A DNA stretch of 12,817 nt from Microbacteriaceae bacterium (GTDB lineage: Bacteria > Actinomycetota > Actinomycetes > Actinomycetales > Microbacteriaceae). The notes beneath the pieces were generated by a model. The model was given only the letters and a program-made list of their open reading frames with translations, did no database searches and was not told the DNA's origin. Within the stretch, counting starts at the first letter, position 1. Each line of letters starts with the position of its first letter. The stretch is taken from assembly GCA_025463615.1 (NCBI GenBank), contig JAODAU010000117.1, forward strand, positions 1 through 12,817. Reading direction: 5' to 3'. Position numbers and translations under genes: made by a program. Shown piece after piece: positions 7,564 through 12,817 of this stretch.

Positions 7564-8479
7564 CGCGGTACCTGAAGATCCTGAGTTGGAGGGCGGAGAC
7601 GATCATGATCAGAAGGAAGAGCACCCAGGCCACGGCCGCCGCGTACCCCGATCGGTACTGCTGGAATCCGAGCTGGTACATGTAGGTGACGAGCGTCTCG
7701 GTGTGGAACAGCGGACCGCCGCCGGTCATCACGTACACCTGGTCGAAGACCTGGAGCGAGGCGATCACCGCGATGATGGTGGCGAAGAGCAGGGGCTGGC
7801 GGATGGCGGGCAGCGTCACGTTCCGGAACCGCGCCCACCTGCCCGCGCCGTCCAGCGCCGCGGCCTCCTGGAGACTTTCCGGCACCTCCTGCAGGGCTGC
7901 AATGAGGATCACCATCGTGAACCCGACGTTCTTCCAGAGCCCGACCAGGATCACGGCCGGCAGCGCCAGCTGCGGCGACTGCAGGATGTTGACGGCCGGA
8001 AGCCCGAGCGCGTGCGCCCAGGCCGCGTACGGTCCGATGTTCGGCGAGAGCAGGAACTTCCAGACGATCGCCATCGTGGCGAACGCGCTGATCACGGGGA
8101 AGAAGTAGACCGAGCGGAAGAACGACGAGAGCCGGCCGGGCCGCGAGAGCTTCAGCGCGAGCAGCAACCCGATCACGATCTGCAGCGGCACGGTCACCAC
8201 GCTGAACACCGCGGTGTTGCCCAGCGCGTTCCAGAAGCGCGGGTCCTGCGCGAGGTCGATGTAGTTCTTGAGCCCGATGAACTCGTGGTTCGCCTGCAGG
8301 TACGACCAGTCGTGGAGGCTCATCCAGAGCGACTGCACGATCGGGTACGCCACGAAGACGATGAGGATCACTGCGGAGGGCAGCAGGAACAGCAGCCCGG
8401 GCCGGGTGTTCGCCCAGCGGCGTTCCTTGCGGCGCCCGGCGGTCGTCCTGCCGACCGGTCGGGTGATGGTGGATGTCAC
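7553..8479 (-). CDS. Carbohydrate ABC transporter permease, MalF/UgpA-like (CUT1)
   Basis: A 308-residue inner-membrane permease. A basic N-terminal tail is followed by the first membrane segment (about 29-51) and the CUT1 pattern FIGLKNYIDL (68-77). The EAA loop is at about 205-227 (EAAALDGAGRW...LPAIR), followed by DQVYVMTGGGP, a hallmark of MalF-type subunits. The start is GTG at 8479 with a weak AAGG ribosome binding site about 10 bases upstream; no better start lies nearby because of the stem-loop just upstream. It forms a heterodimer with the next permease and receives sugar from the lipoprotein encoded upstream. Confidence 0.95.
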   Translation of the reverse strand: MTSTITRPVGRTTAGRRKERRWANTRPGLLFLLPSAVILIVFVAYPIVQSLWMSLHDWSYLQANHEFIGLKNYIDLAQDPRFWNALGNTAVFSVVTVPLQIVIGLLLALKLSRPGRLSSFFRSVYFFPVISAFATMAIVWKFLLSPNIGPYAAWAHALGLPAVNILQSPQLALPAVILVGLWKNVGFTMVILIAALQEVPESLQEAAALDGAGRWARFRNVTLPAIRQPLLFATIIAVIASLQVFDQVYVMTGGGPLFHTETLVTYMYQLGFQQYRSGYAAAVAWVLFLLIMIVSALQLRIFRYRDVD

Positions 8480-8493
8480 GAGCGGGCCTTACC

Positions 8494-8527
8494 GGATGCC
8501 GGCCCCGGGTTGGCGGGGCCGGCATCC
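8494..8527 (-). promoter_or_regulatory. Perfect 13-bp stem-loop between binding-protein and permease genes
   Basis: GGATGCCGGCCCC at 8494-8506 is the exact reverse complement of 8515-8527, with an 8-base loop. It fills most of the 65-base gap between the binding-protein stop and the permease start. No run of T follows on the minus strand, so it is unlikely to be a complete terminator. Stem-loops here in other sugar operons protect the 3' end of the upstream message and weaken read-through, giving more binding protein than permease; that role is inferred. Confidence 0.7.
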
Positions 8528-8544
8528 TTGCAATGGGTGGAGGG

Positions 8545-9804
8545 TTACGAGCAGCCGAGCAGTGTGTTGAGCTGGGTGCTCGCCGACTTCAGCGCCGCAG
8601 AGGCGTCGCCGCCGGCCGCGGTCGACTGCTGGATCGCCGGCTGGAAGATGTTCGTGTTGATCTGGTTGAACTCCTTCTCCGTCGGTAGGTACAGGCGCGA
8701 GTTGGGCACCTGCGCCGAGAACGACTGCACCAGCGGGTTGGCCTTGAGCGCGGCATCCGTCGACATGTCGGTGCGGGCCGGCCCGTCAGCGGCGCCGACG
8801 GAGATCATCGTCTGGGCCTTCTTGCCCATCCACCAGGCGAGGAACTCCTGCGCCTCCTTCGGGTGCTTCGTCTTGGCGGAGACGATCGTGGGCGCCGTGC
8901 TCGCCAGCGTCACCGGCTTGCCGCTCGCGCCGGTGGGCACCGGAACGACCTTGAAGTCGATGCCGGCGGGCGTGTACTCGCCCGCGGCGTTCGGGCCGTT
9001 GATCTCGAATGCCGCCTTCGCACCCGCGAACAGGTTGTCGGCATCCTGCCCGCTGAGACCGGGCTGGGTGATCTTCTTGTCGCGCACCAGGGCCGACCAG
9101 GTCTCCACCGACGAGATGGTCTTGCTCGAGCCGAGCGCCGAGCAGCCCTTGGCATTGGTGATGTCGCCGCCGTCCGCCCAGATCAGCACGGGCCACATCG
9201 GGATGGTGTTGTTGTCGGCGAGCGCGATGCCGAAGGTGCCGTCGCCGCTCAGCTTGACCGAGTCGTCCTGTAGCTCCTTCATCGTGGTCGGGGGCTTGAT
9301 CCCCGCCGCGTCGAGCATCTTGACGTTGTAGTAGAGCATCAGCGTCGTGAAGCTGGCCGGCATGGCGTAGATCTTGCCTTTGACCGTGAAGCTGTCGAGC
9401 AGGTCCTTCGGGATGGCGCTCGCGGGCACCTCACCCGACTTGTTGCCGACGACCGAGTCGAGCGGCAACGCCAGGCCGTTCGCCACGTACTGCTGGATCG
9501 TGGCCACGTTGTAGTCGGGGGTCGCGATGTCCGGCCCCGAGCCCGACGAGATCGCCGTCGGCAGCTTCTGGGCGATCGTGTCCCACGGGGAGAGCACGAA
9601 GTCGACCTGGATCTTCGGGTGCGTCTTGTTGAACTCGGCGATCGTGGCCTTGTAGGTCTTCGAGTCACCCCCGGTGAACCCGCTCCAATAGGTCAGATGT
9701 ACGACGCCGGAACCGGAATCACTCGAGCTCGTTCCACTGCAGCCCGAGAGTGCCAGTCCCACGGTCGCGGCTGCTGCAGCCGCGACGAGCAAGGACTTTC
9801 TCAT
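8545..9804 (-). CDS. Sugar-binding lipoprotein of a CUT1 ABC transporter
   Basis: A 419-residue extracellular solute-binding protein, family 1 type. The signal peptide (MRKSLL, then an alanine-rich core) ends in the lipobox LSGC with Cys22 lipidated, followed by a Ser/Gly linker. The body shows the family pattern: VVHLTYWSGFTGGDSK at 34-49, then IAEFNKTHPKIQVDF, then PTAISSGSGPDIATPD. Only two cysteines besides Cys22 are present (Cys221 and Cys418), so they may form a disulfide between the centre and the C-terminus. ATG at 9804 has a good ribosome binding site (AGAGAGG, 7 bases upstream). It captures the sugar for the two permeases encoded next. It follows the LacI gene after 76 bases on the same strand and probably shares its promoter. 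The ligand is unknown. Confidence 0.95.
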   Translation of the reverse strand: MRKSLLVAAAAAATVGLALSGCSGTSSSDSGSGVVHLTYWSGFTGGDSKTYKATIAEFNKTHPKIQVDFVLSPWDTIAQKLPTAISSGSGPDIATPDYNVATIQQYVANGLALPLDSVVGNKSGEVPASAIPKDLLDSFTVKGKIYAMPASFTTLMLYYNVKMLDAAGIKPPTTMKELQDDSVKLSGDGTFGIALADNNTIPMWPVLIWADGGDITNAKGCSALGSSKTISSVETWSALVRDKKITQPGLSGQDADNLFAGAKAAFEINGPNAAGEYTPAGIDFKVVPVPTGASGKPVTLASTAPTIVSAKTKHPKEAQEFLAWWMGKKAQTMISVGAADGPARTDMSTDAALKANPLVQSFSAQVPNSRLYLPTEKEFNQINTNIFQPAIQQSTAAGGDASAALKSASTQLNTLLGCS

Positions 9805-9880
9805 CTTGGTACCTCTCTGTTGTCTCCATTGACGGGTCGGTGTCGCGGCGCCGCGGGGATGATCCGCTGGCGCGCGAACG

Positions 9881-10912
9881 CTAATGGGCGGTGCATCCGC
9901 AGGACTGGCGGACCACCAGCTCGGTCGGCAGTTCGACGCTCTCGACGTGTTGCTCGCCGTTCATCAGCTCGATCAGGGCGCCCATCGCCTGGGCTCCGAG
10001 CTCGACCATGTCGGCTCGCACAGTGGTGAGCGCGGGGTGCGAGTAGCGGAGCATCGGGTGGTCGTCGTAGCCGATCACCTTGAGGGTCTCGGGCACCGTG
10101 ACGCCGTTGGCGGCGAAGACCTCCATGGCGGCGACCGCCATCTGGTCGTTCGCGAAGAACAGGGCGTCGCAACGGTCGAGCTCGGGCAGGAGGGCGAGCG
10201 CGGCGGCGGCCCCGGAAGCCTCGGTGTAGTCGCCCTCGAACTGGAGGCGCGGATTGACGTCGAGCCCGGCATCCGACAGCGCGCCCACGTAGGCGGTGCG
10301 CTTGTCGATCGCCGACTGGTGATTGAGCGGGCCCGACACGTGCCCGATGCGCGTCGCGCCGTGCACCCGGATGAGGTGCTCGACGGCGGCGCGCCCCCCG
10401 CCCAGGTCGTCGATGCCGACGGTGACGATGCCGGGTCGCTGCGGGCTGCGCCCGACCACCACGACGGGATAGTCCGCCGCGGCGAGGCTCGCCACGTTCT
10501 GGTCGGTGGTCGAGGCCGCGGCCACGATCACACCGGAGGCCATCCGCCCACGCAGGATGCGCGAGTAGGCCGAGGTCTCGTCCGAGGCGGTCCGGGCGGT
10601 CGACAGGATGGCGCTGAGGTCATGCTCGTTGGCCGCGGTCATGACACCCTCGAGGATGTCGATGAAGATGGGGTGCGAGAACACGTGCTGGGTGTCGTGC
10701 GGCACGACCACGGCGATCGAGTCGGCGCGCTGCGAGCGTAGCGAGCTCGCGGCGAAGTGCGGCACGTAGCCGAGTTGCTCGGCCGCCTCGCGGACACGCA
10801 GCTTGGTGGAGTCCGCCACCCGCGGGCTGTCGGCGAGGGCCATGGATGCCGAGGTCATCGAGACGCCGGAGAGACGCGCGACGTCCGAGAGCTTGACCCT
10901 GGTCGATGCCAT
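9881..10912 (-). CDS. LacI-family transcriptional regulator of the sugar operon
   Basis: A 343-residue DNA-binding repressor. The N-terminal helix-turn-helix spans about residues 6-27 (VKLSDVARLSGVSMTSASMAL), the hinge about 49-62 (YVPHFAASSLRSQR, with the minor-groove leucine at 58), and the sugar-binding domain follows from about 65 (SIAVVVPHD). In the recognition helix the usual pattern (LacI: VSYQTVSRV) is changed to VSMTSASMAL, so the operator should differ from the classic one. ATG at 10912 is preceded by GAGGAATTCG, a good ribosome binding site. The gene is the first of the operon and lies just downstream of four palindromes of LacI type, so it most likely represses itself and the whole operon until a sugar or sugar derivative binds. 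The C-terminus carries an unusual Cys-Gly-Cys (SCGCTAH). Confidence 0.95.
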   Translation of the reverse strand: MASTRVKLSDVARLSGVSMTSASMALADSPRVADSTKLRVREAAEQLGYVPHFAASSLRSQRADSIAVVVPHDTQHVFSHPIFIDILEGVMTAANEHDLSAILSTARTASDETSAYSRILRGRMASGVIVAAASTTDQNVASLAAADYPVVVVGRSPQRPGIVTVGIDDLGGGRAAVEHLIRVHGATRIGHVSGPLNHQSAIDKRTAYVGALSDAGLDVNPRLQFEGDYTEASGAAAALALLPELDRCDALFFANDQMAVAAMEVFAANGVTVPETLKVIGYDDHPMLRYSHPALTTVRADMVELGAQAMGALIELMNGEQHVESVELPTELVVRQSCGCTAH

Positions 10913-10938
10913 CGAATTCCTCGTCTCTGAGCTTTGGT

Positions 10939-10954
10939 GTCAAACCGATTCGAC
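10939..10954. promoter_or_regulatory. LacI-type operator candidate O1, in the leader of the LacI gene
   Basis: The sequence is GTCAAACCGATTCGAC, with a central CG and 14 of 16 bases in common with the best site. Adding one base on each side (TGTCAAACCGATTCGACA) extends the dyad. It lies about 27 bases upstream of the ATG of the regulator gene, downstream of the predicted start of transcription, where a bound repressor could block elongation or take part in a loop. Confidence 0.7.
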
Positions 10955-11003
10955 AGTCGGCCCTCATCGTTCCCCGTCAAGATGAACTGGTTGGGGACCG
11001 ATG

Positions 11004-11021
11004 AGTCAAATCGATTTGACT
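11004..11021. promoter_or_regulatory. LacI-type operator O2, perfect 18-bp palindrome
   Basis: AGTCAAATCGATTTGACT is a perfect dyad with central CG, the classic shape of a LacI-family operator. It lies directly downstream of the candidate -10 element, over the predicted transcription start, so repressor bound here would block RNA polymerase. It is the best match of four related sites in this gap. Confidence 0.85.
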
Positions 11022-11026
11022 GGGCC

Positions 11027-11056
11027 AACCTATACGGGGCGGCAGCGACGAGTCAA
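11027..11056 (-). promoter_or_regulatory. Candidate promoter of the LacI/sugar-uptake operon
   Basis: On the minus strand a TTGACT (-35, 11056-11051) is followed by TATAGG (11034-11029, spacer 16) or, better fitting TANNNT, TAGGTT (11032-11027, spacer 18). Transcription would start near 11020, inside operator O2, leaving a leader of about 110 bases before the LacI start. Elements were matched by eye. Confidence 0.6.
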
Positions 11057-11066
11057 CCCGTGCGCG

Positions 11067-11086
11067 GTATCAAAACTTTTTGACAC
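11067..11086. promoter_or_regulatory. Degenerate operator candidate O3 just upstream of the -35
   Basis: GTATCAAAACTTTTTGACAC is an imperfect dyad (8 of 10 positions pair). The core ATCAAAACTTTTTGAC shares 12 of 16 bases with O2 but lacks the central CG. Its centre is 64 bases from that of O2, so it may be an auxiliary site; it could also belong to another regulator. Confidence 0.45.
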
Positions 11087-11106
11087 CCAAATCCAAGGGG
11101 GTCCGA

Positions 11107-11122
11107 GTCAAATCGATTGGAC
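11107..11122. promoter_or_regulatory. LacI-type operator candidate O4
   Basis: GTCAAATCGATTGGAC matches O2 at 15 of 16 positions, and the 14 bases GAGTCAAATCGATT are identical to those at 11003-11016. It lies about 50 bases upstream of the promoter, between O3 and the large inverted repeat, and is probably an auxiliary operator. Confidence 0.7.
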
Positions 11123-11137
11123 ATCCCCCCGGGATTT

Positions 11138-11201
11138 CGCCGAGGGGCCCTAGATTGCAGGTTTCACAGGCCCAAAAGCTGCAATCTAGGGCCCCTCGGC
11201 G
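11138..11201 (-). terminator. Perfect 23-bp inverted repeat at the end of the HIT gene
   Basis: Bases 11138-11160 are the exact reverse complement of 11179-11201, with an 18-base loop. The HIT stop codon (11188-11186) lies within one arm, so the last codons of that gene form part of the stem. As RNA it would fold into a very stable hairpin between the defence cassette and the LacI promoter, which fits transcription termination. No T-run follows; the minus strand continues AAATCCC. That is tolerable in high-GC actinobacteria. An alternative is a dispersed palindromic repeat that settled here. Confidence 0.6.
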
Positions 11202-11647
11202 CAGAGCGGGAGGGCGGTGGCGCGCAGGCGCTCGGCGATCGCGTTGGTCTCGAGGATGCCGCGCACCCGCACCTCGCCGAACTCCGTCCCTCCGCCCGGC
11301 AGCGTGCCCGCCACGTGGAAGTGCAGGTGCCCGACGGCCTGGTGGGCCGCCGTGCCGTTGTTCTGCCACACCGCGATGCCGGGGCGCTCATACGCCGCAT
11401 CGATGGCCGCGGCGCACGCCGCCACCGTGTCGATGAGCGCGTGCCGCTCCTCGGCCGTCGCCTCCAGCAGGGTCGGCACGTGCCGCACGGGCAGCACGAG
11501 CACGTGCCCGGCGCCCCGCTGTTCCCGGGTCACGAGCACCGCCACCAGGGCCGACCGGCAGAGTACGGTGTACGGCCGCCGCCCGGCGAGGTAGTCGCAG
11601 AACGCGCAGCGATCGTCATCCGGCAGCGTCACACTCGAATCCGTCAT
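11186..11647 (-). CDS. HIT-family (histidine triad) nucleotide hydrolase/transferase, last gene of the TIR-macro cassette
   Basis: A 153-residue cytoplasmic protein. The histidine triad GHLHFHV gives His107, His109 and His111; the last is normally the nucleophile that forms a nucleotidyl-His intermediate. An N-terminal CAFC pair (Cys14, Cys17) with His56 in LPVRHVPTL resembles the zinc site of many bacterial HIT proteins. The fold order (REQRGAGHVLVLPVRHVPTL at 41-60, AVWQNNGTAAHQAVGHLHFH at 92-111) is standard. Family members cleave nucleoside phosphoramidates or dinucleoside polyphosphates and release AMP. ATG at 11647 overlaps the stop of the macro-domain gene (ATGA), so the two are probably translated together. 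This suggests a link to the nucleotide signal of the TIR enzyme, which is inference only. An upstream extension of the frame to 11851 is the shadow of the neighbour and was rejected. Confidence 0.88.
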   Translation of the reverse strand: MTDSSVTLPDDDRCAFCDYLAGRRPYTVLCRSALVAVLVTREQRGAGHVLVLPVRHVPTLLEATAEERHALIDTVAACAAAIDAAYERPGIAVWQNNGTAAHQAVGHLHFHVAGTLPGGGTEFGEVRVRGILETNAIAERLRATALPLCAEGP

Positions 11648-12477
11648 CGATCCCCCAGGGACGTGAGAAAGGCCTGGAACTCGGCGGCGTCGACCTTGTC
11701 GCGCTCCGAGGGATGCAGCACGATCCTGAGCTCGCTCGCGAAACGGCGCCGCCGCGAGCGGAGCAGGAACGAGAACGCGACGAGGCGCACCGAGAGCTCC
11801 GCGGTGAGTTCCGGGATGCGGGACTGGCCCTGCCCGATGAGCGGCACGCACACCGGCTCGCCGTTGCCGTGTGCGTCGGCCTCGTCCCAGCAGTTGTCGA
11901 GCGCGTCGAGCACGCCGCGGATCGTGCCCGTCGCCCGGTTCTGCTCATCCATCTCGGTGTACGCCGCGCAGTAGTAGCGCAGCCGCCCGGGTGGCGCGAG
12001 GGTCACCACGGTGCCCAGCGGGTAGATGCGCTGCTTGCCGGGCTTGCGGATGGTGCCCACGGCGAAGCGGCCCCTCAGCGCGGCATTCAGGTCGGCATCC
12101 AGTCGCGCACACGAGCCGCCGTAGGCGCGCTCGAGGAACGACGCCTGCACGCTCGCCGGCGCGATCACGTCGGGCACGAGGGTGTCGAAGGTGGTCGTCA
12201 TCCCCACGAGCACGCTCGCCTGCTGCTCGAACAGGTCGCCGACGACCAGGCGGATCCTGACGTTCTCGCGGTAGCGCTGGTCCGGCTCGACGCGGCGCAG
12301 CCCCCACGCCGCCCAGAGCACCGCGAGAAGAATCACCATCGGAATGATCCAGACCTGCCCCTGCCACCAGAGCGGTGCGAGCGGGGCCAGGATGCCGACC
12401 GGCACGGCGCACAGGCCCACGGCGGAGAGCAACCGCACCGCGAGCATCCGCCAGGTGCGGCGCGTCCACCTCCGCAT
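11644..12477 (-). CDS. thsA: Membrane-anchored macro-domain effector, type II Thoeris ThsA-like
   Basis: This 277-residue protein starts with a basic tail (MRRWTRRTWR) and two hydrophobic helices (about 12-34 and 42-60), forming a membrane hairpin. A soluble domain follows, with VRIRLVVGDLFEQ (73-85), MTTTFDTLV (93-101), IYPLGTVVTLAP (151-162) and the Gly-rich VPLIGQGQSRIPEL (211-224). The order and the late glycine loop resemble the macro domain of ThsA in Thoeris systems that lack SIR2. In those systems an ADP-ribose-type signal made by the TIR partner binds the macro domain and the membrane part causes cell arrest or death. ATG at 12477 begins 10 bases after the TIR stop. The frame is open to 12777 but that part overlaps the TIR gene and was rejected. 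The ribosome binding site is weak, in line with coupling. The membrane-plus-macro layout is clear; naming it ThsA rests on recall of the family. Confidence 0.78.
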   Translation of the reverse strand: MRRWTRRTWRMLAVRLLSAVGLCAVPVGILAPLAPLWWQGQVWIIPMVILLAVLWAAWGLRRVEPDQRYRENVRIRLVVGDLFEQQASVLVGMTTTFDTLVPDVIAPASVQASFLERAYGGSCARLDADLNAALRGRFAVGTIRKPGKQRIYPLGTVVTLAPPGRLRYYCAAYTEMDEQNRATGTIRGVLDALDNCWDEADAHGNGEPVCVPLIGQGQSRIPELTAELSVRLVAFSFLLRSRRRRFASELRIVLHPSERDKVDAAEFQAFLTSLGDR

Positions 12478-12487
12478 CGCTCGCGAC

Positions 12488-12817
12488 CTAGATGCCGAGG
12501 TCCTGGTACACGCTCGGCTTGTAGACGTGCTCGCCGACCTCCTTGCTCGTCGGGAAGCCGACCGCGTAGTTGTCGAGGGCGAATTTGATGATGGCCGGCT
12601 GGAACGACACCGACATGGCGTTGTACCCGGCATCCTGCAGCGGTTTCGGGTAGTTCGCCGAGTTGCCCCTGCGGGACCCGTCGAGGTGGGCCACCACGAT
12701 CGGCAGCCCCAGCTCGATGGCGACCTGGAGCTCGTAGGCCAGGAACGAGACGCCGTCGCCTCCCTTCCTCTTCGCATCCGGGCTGCCGAGCAGCACCACC
12801 TGCTTCGCGTTCTTCAT
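12488..12817 (-). CDS. thsB: TIR-domain protein, Thoeris ThsB-like, N-terminus beyond the window
   Basis: The 109 visible residues are the C-terminal part of a TIR fold: the strand QVVLLGSP (6-13), then GVSFLAYELQVAIELG (22-37) with Glu29 in the place of the catalytic glutamate of NAD-cleaving TIR enzymes, then LPIVVAHLDGSRRG (38-51). B. cereus ThsB shows the same order (VLIGS ... RYEI ... IIGIHI). The C-terminal SVYQDLGI end is typical of this TIR-like group. The first strand and NAD-binding loop should lie past the edge. The Met codon at 12815-12817 is probably internal, since the TIR fold normally has some 70 or more residues before this point. With the macro-domain gene 10 bases downstream it forms a Thoeris-like sensor/effector pair: the TIR enzyme would make an ADP-ribose derivative from NAD+ on infection. 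Confidence 0.75.
   Translation of the reverse strand: MKNAKQVVLLGSPDAKRKGGDGVSFLAYELQVAIELGLPIVVAHLDGSRRGNSANYPKPLQDAGYNAMSVSFQPAIIKFALDNYAVGFPTSKEVGEHVYKPSVYQDLGI

Noticed and set aside
9844..9855. CGCGGCGCCGCG, a perfect 12-base palindrome between the LacI and binding-protein genes
   Set aside because: Only G and C bases, no similarity to the operators, no T-run and no loop long enough for a normal hairpin; likely chance in high-GC sequence.
11123..11135. ATCCC-CCC-GGGAT mini hairpin next to the large inverted repeat
   Set aside because: Five base pairs with a 3-base loop are expected by chance; at most an extension of the adjacent terminator.
12478..12777. Upstream extension of the macro-domain frame
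   Set aside because: It overlaps the TIR gene and is a low-complexity Ser/Arg/Thr shadow; the membrane hairpin begins naturally after ATG at 12477.
1..12817. CRISPR arrays, tRNA or rRNA genes, insertion sequences, integrase genes
   Set aside because: No regularly spaced repeats, no cloverleaf or rRNA-like sequence and no transposase motifs were seen on either strand.

Overview
The window looks like chromosome of a high-GC Gram-positive bacterium. GC-rich third codon positions, frequent GTG starts, and a strongly over-used GGATGC/GCATCC hexamer suggest an actinobacterium, most likely of the Microbacteriaceae; this is inferred from style, not from a marker gene. Every gene I can support is on the minus strand, so transcription runs from right to left. 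Gene density is high, and the longest stretch without a gene is 273 bases.

Right end (11186-12817): the 3' part of a three-gene cassette. A TIR-domain protein (cut by the window edge) is followed after 10 bases by a protein with two membrane helices and a macro domain. That gene overlaps a HIT-family (histidine triad) protein by 4 bases (ATGA). The TIR plus membrane/macro pair matches a type II Thoeris anti-phage system (ThsB plus macro-type ThsA), in which the TIR enzyme makes a nucleotide signal from NAD+ and the macro domain senses it. The translationally coupled HIT protein is not a standard Thoeris part as far as I know, and it is the best candidate here for something undescribed. The cassette ends in a perfect 23-base inverted repeat that contains the HIT stop codon.

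Control region (10913-11185): four related palindromic sites of LacI type (consensus GTCAAATCGATTTGAC) surround a candidate promoter for the next operon. One of them, a perfect 18-base palindrome, lies at the predicted transcription start.

Middle to left (639-10912): a nine-gene sugar uptake and catabolism operon. In order of transcription it encodes a LacI-family regulator, a sugar-binding lipoprotein, two CUT1-type ABC permeases, a GH1-like glycosidase, a zinc-dependent alcohol/polyol dehydrogenase, a Gfo/Idh/MocA oxidoreductase, a GH2 beta-glycosidase, and an aldo/keto reductase of the L-fucose/aldose dehydrogenase type. From the first permease on, the genes overlap by 1-11 bases, mostly with GTGA or ATGA junctions. 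A 13-base-pair stem-loop separates the binding-protein gene from the permeases. No ABC ATPase is encoded, so a shared ATPase elsewhere is likely. The operon probably imports a beta-linked glycoside, hydrolyses it inside the cell and oxidises the sugar; the substrate cannot be read from the sequence.

Left end (1-554): a lipoprotein, cut by the window edge, with two META-like motifs, apparently transcribed from its own weak promoter.
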